Shown here piece by piece: positions 43,044 to 43,065 of a DNA stretch of 43,065 nucleotides (its first letter is position 1; the number at the start of each line of letters is the position of its first letter). The notes under the pieces are model-generated. The model was not told the DNA's origin, did no database searches, and saw only the letters and a list, made by a program, of their open reading frames with translations. The DNA is from Flammeovirgaceae bacterium (lineage in GTDB: Bacteria > Bacteroidota > Bacteroidia > Cytophagales > Cyclobacteriaceae). A program made the position numbers and the translations under genes. The stretch spans positions 1 to 43,065 of the forward strand of contig JAHEKQ010000021.1 of the NCBI GenBank assembly GCA_024638265.1, written 5' to 3'.

Positions 43044-43065
43044 TAGGGCGAAGCGGGATGGACTG

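Overview
The window is a stretch of ordinary-looking chromosome from a member of the Bacteroidota, most likely a free-living or marine Cytophagales-type organism. This rests on a SusC/SusD pair, a C-terminal type IX secretion (T9SS) sorting domain, a DUF1501/DUF1800 pair, several promoters of the Bacteroidota form (TTTG, about 19 nt, TAnnTTTG), many secreted proteins and lipoproteins, and moderate-to-low GC. No species can be named from the sequence alone.

Layout. 1-2.7 kb: a J-domain/TPR membrane protein cut by the window edge (minus strand), diverging from a DMT exporter and a YebC-family regulator. 2.8-5.5 kb: gapA, then a compact repeat locus of two sequence-identical units, each with a small GIY-YIG nuclease ORF, a terminator and the 3' part of a tRNA-Glu gene. 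Only the distal unit is joined to the complete tRNA; the other tRNA fragment is split by a 30-bp double hairpin. A small outer-membrane-type protein follows. 5.6-11.2 kb: a cation/Ca2+ exchanger, a four-helix membrane protein, a sarcosine-oxidase-like flavoprotein coupled to a class V aminotransferase, then a TauD-like dioxygenase and a DUF2214 membrane protein. 11.2-13.3 kb: a TetR-like regulator with an ABC1/UbiB-type kinase. 13.3-18.7 kb: a large BNR/VPS10-like beta-propeller protein with a LolA-like protein, a secreted rhodanese and a secreted DinB-like protein. 18.8-23.9 kb: a CDF metal exporter with an unknown protein, a DUF819 transporter, and a fatty-acid desaturase paired with a sterol-desaturase-type hydroxylase. 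23.9-29.9 kb: a membrane histidine kinase with an unknown 481-residue partner, and a DUF1800-DUF1501 pair. 30.0-34.2 kb: a methyltransferase and a tight operon of retropepsin-like protease, RimK ligase, AspA/AstE-like hydrolase and MFS transporter. 34.2-38.3 kb: a secreted unknown, glutathione peroxidase, an M19 dipeptidase lipoprotein and a DEAD-box helicase. 38.4-42.9 kb: SusC/SusD, then a terminator and a 7-bp tandem repeat.

Most genes are housekeeping or nutrient-handling. No prophage, CRISPR array or complete known mobile element was seen. The most unusual structure is the tRNA-Glu/GIY-YIG repeat at 3.9-4.8 kb, whose arrangement matches insertion of a small unit that restores the tRNA gene, or an equivalent tandem duplication. 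The Rim-like operon and the kinase/unknown pair are the best candidates for less-described biochemistry. No gene-free stretch exceeds 300 bases.
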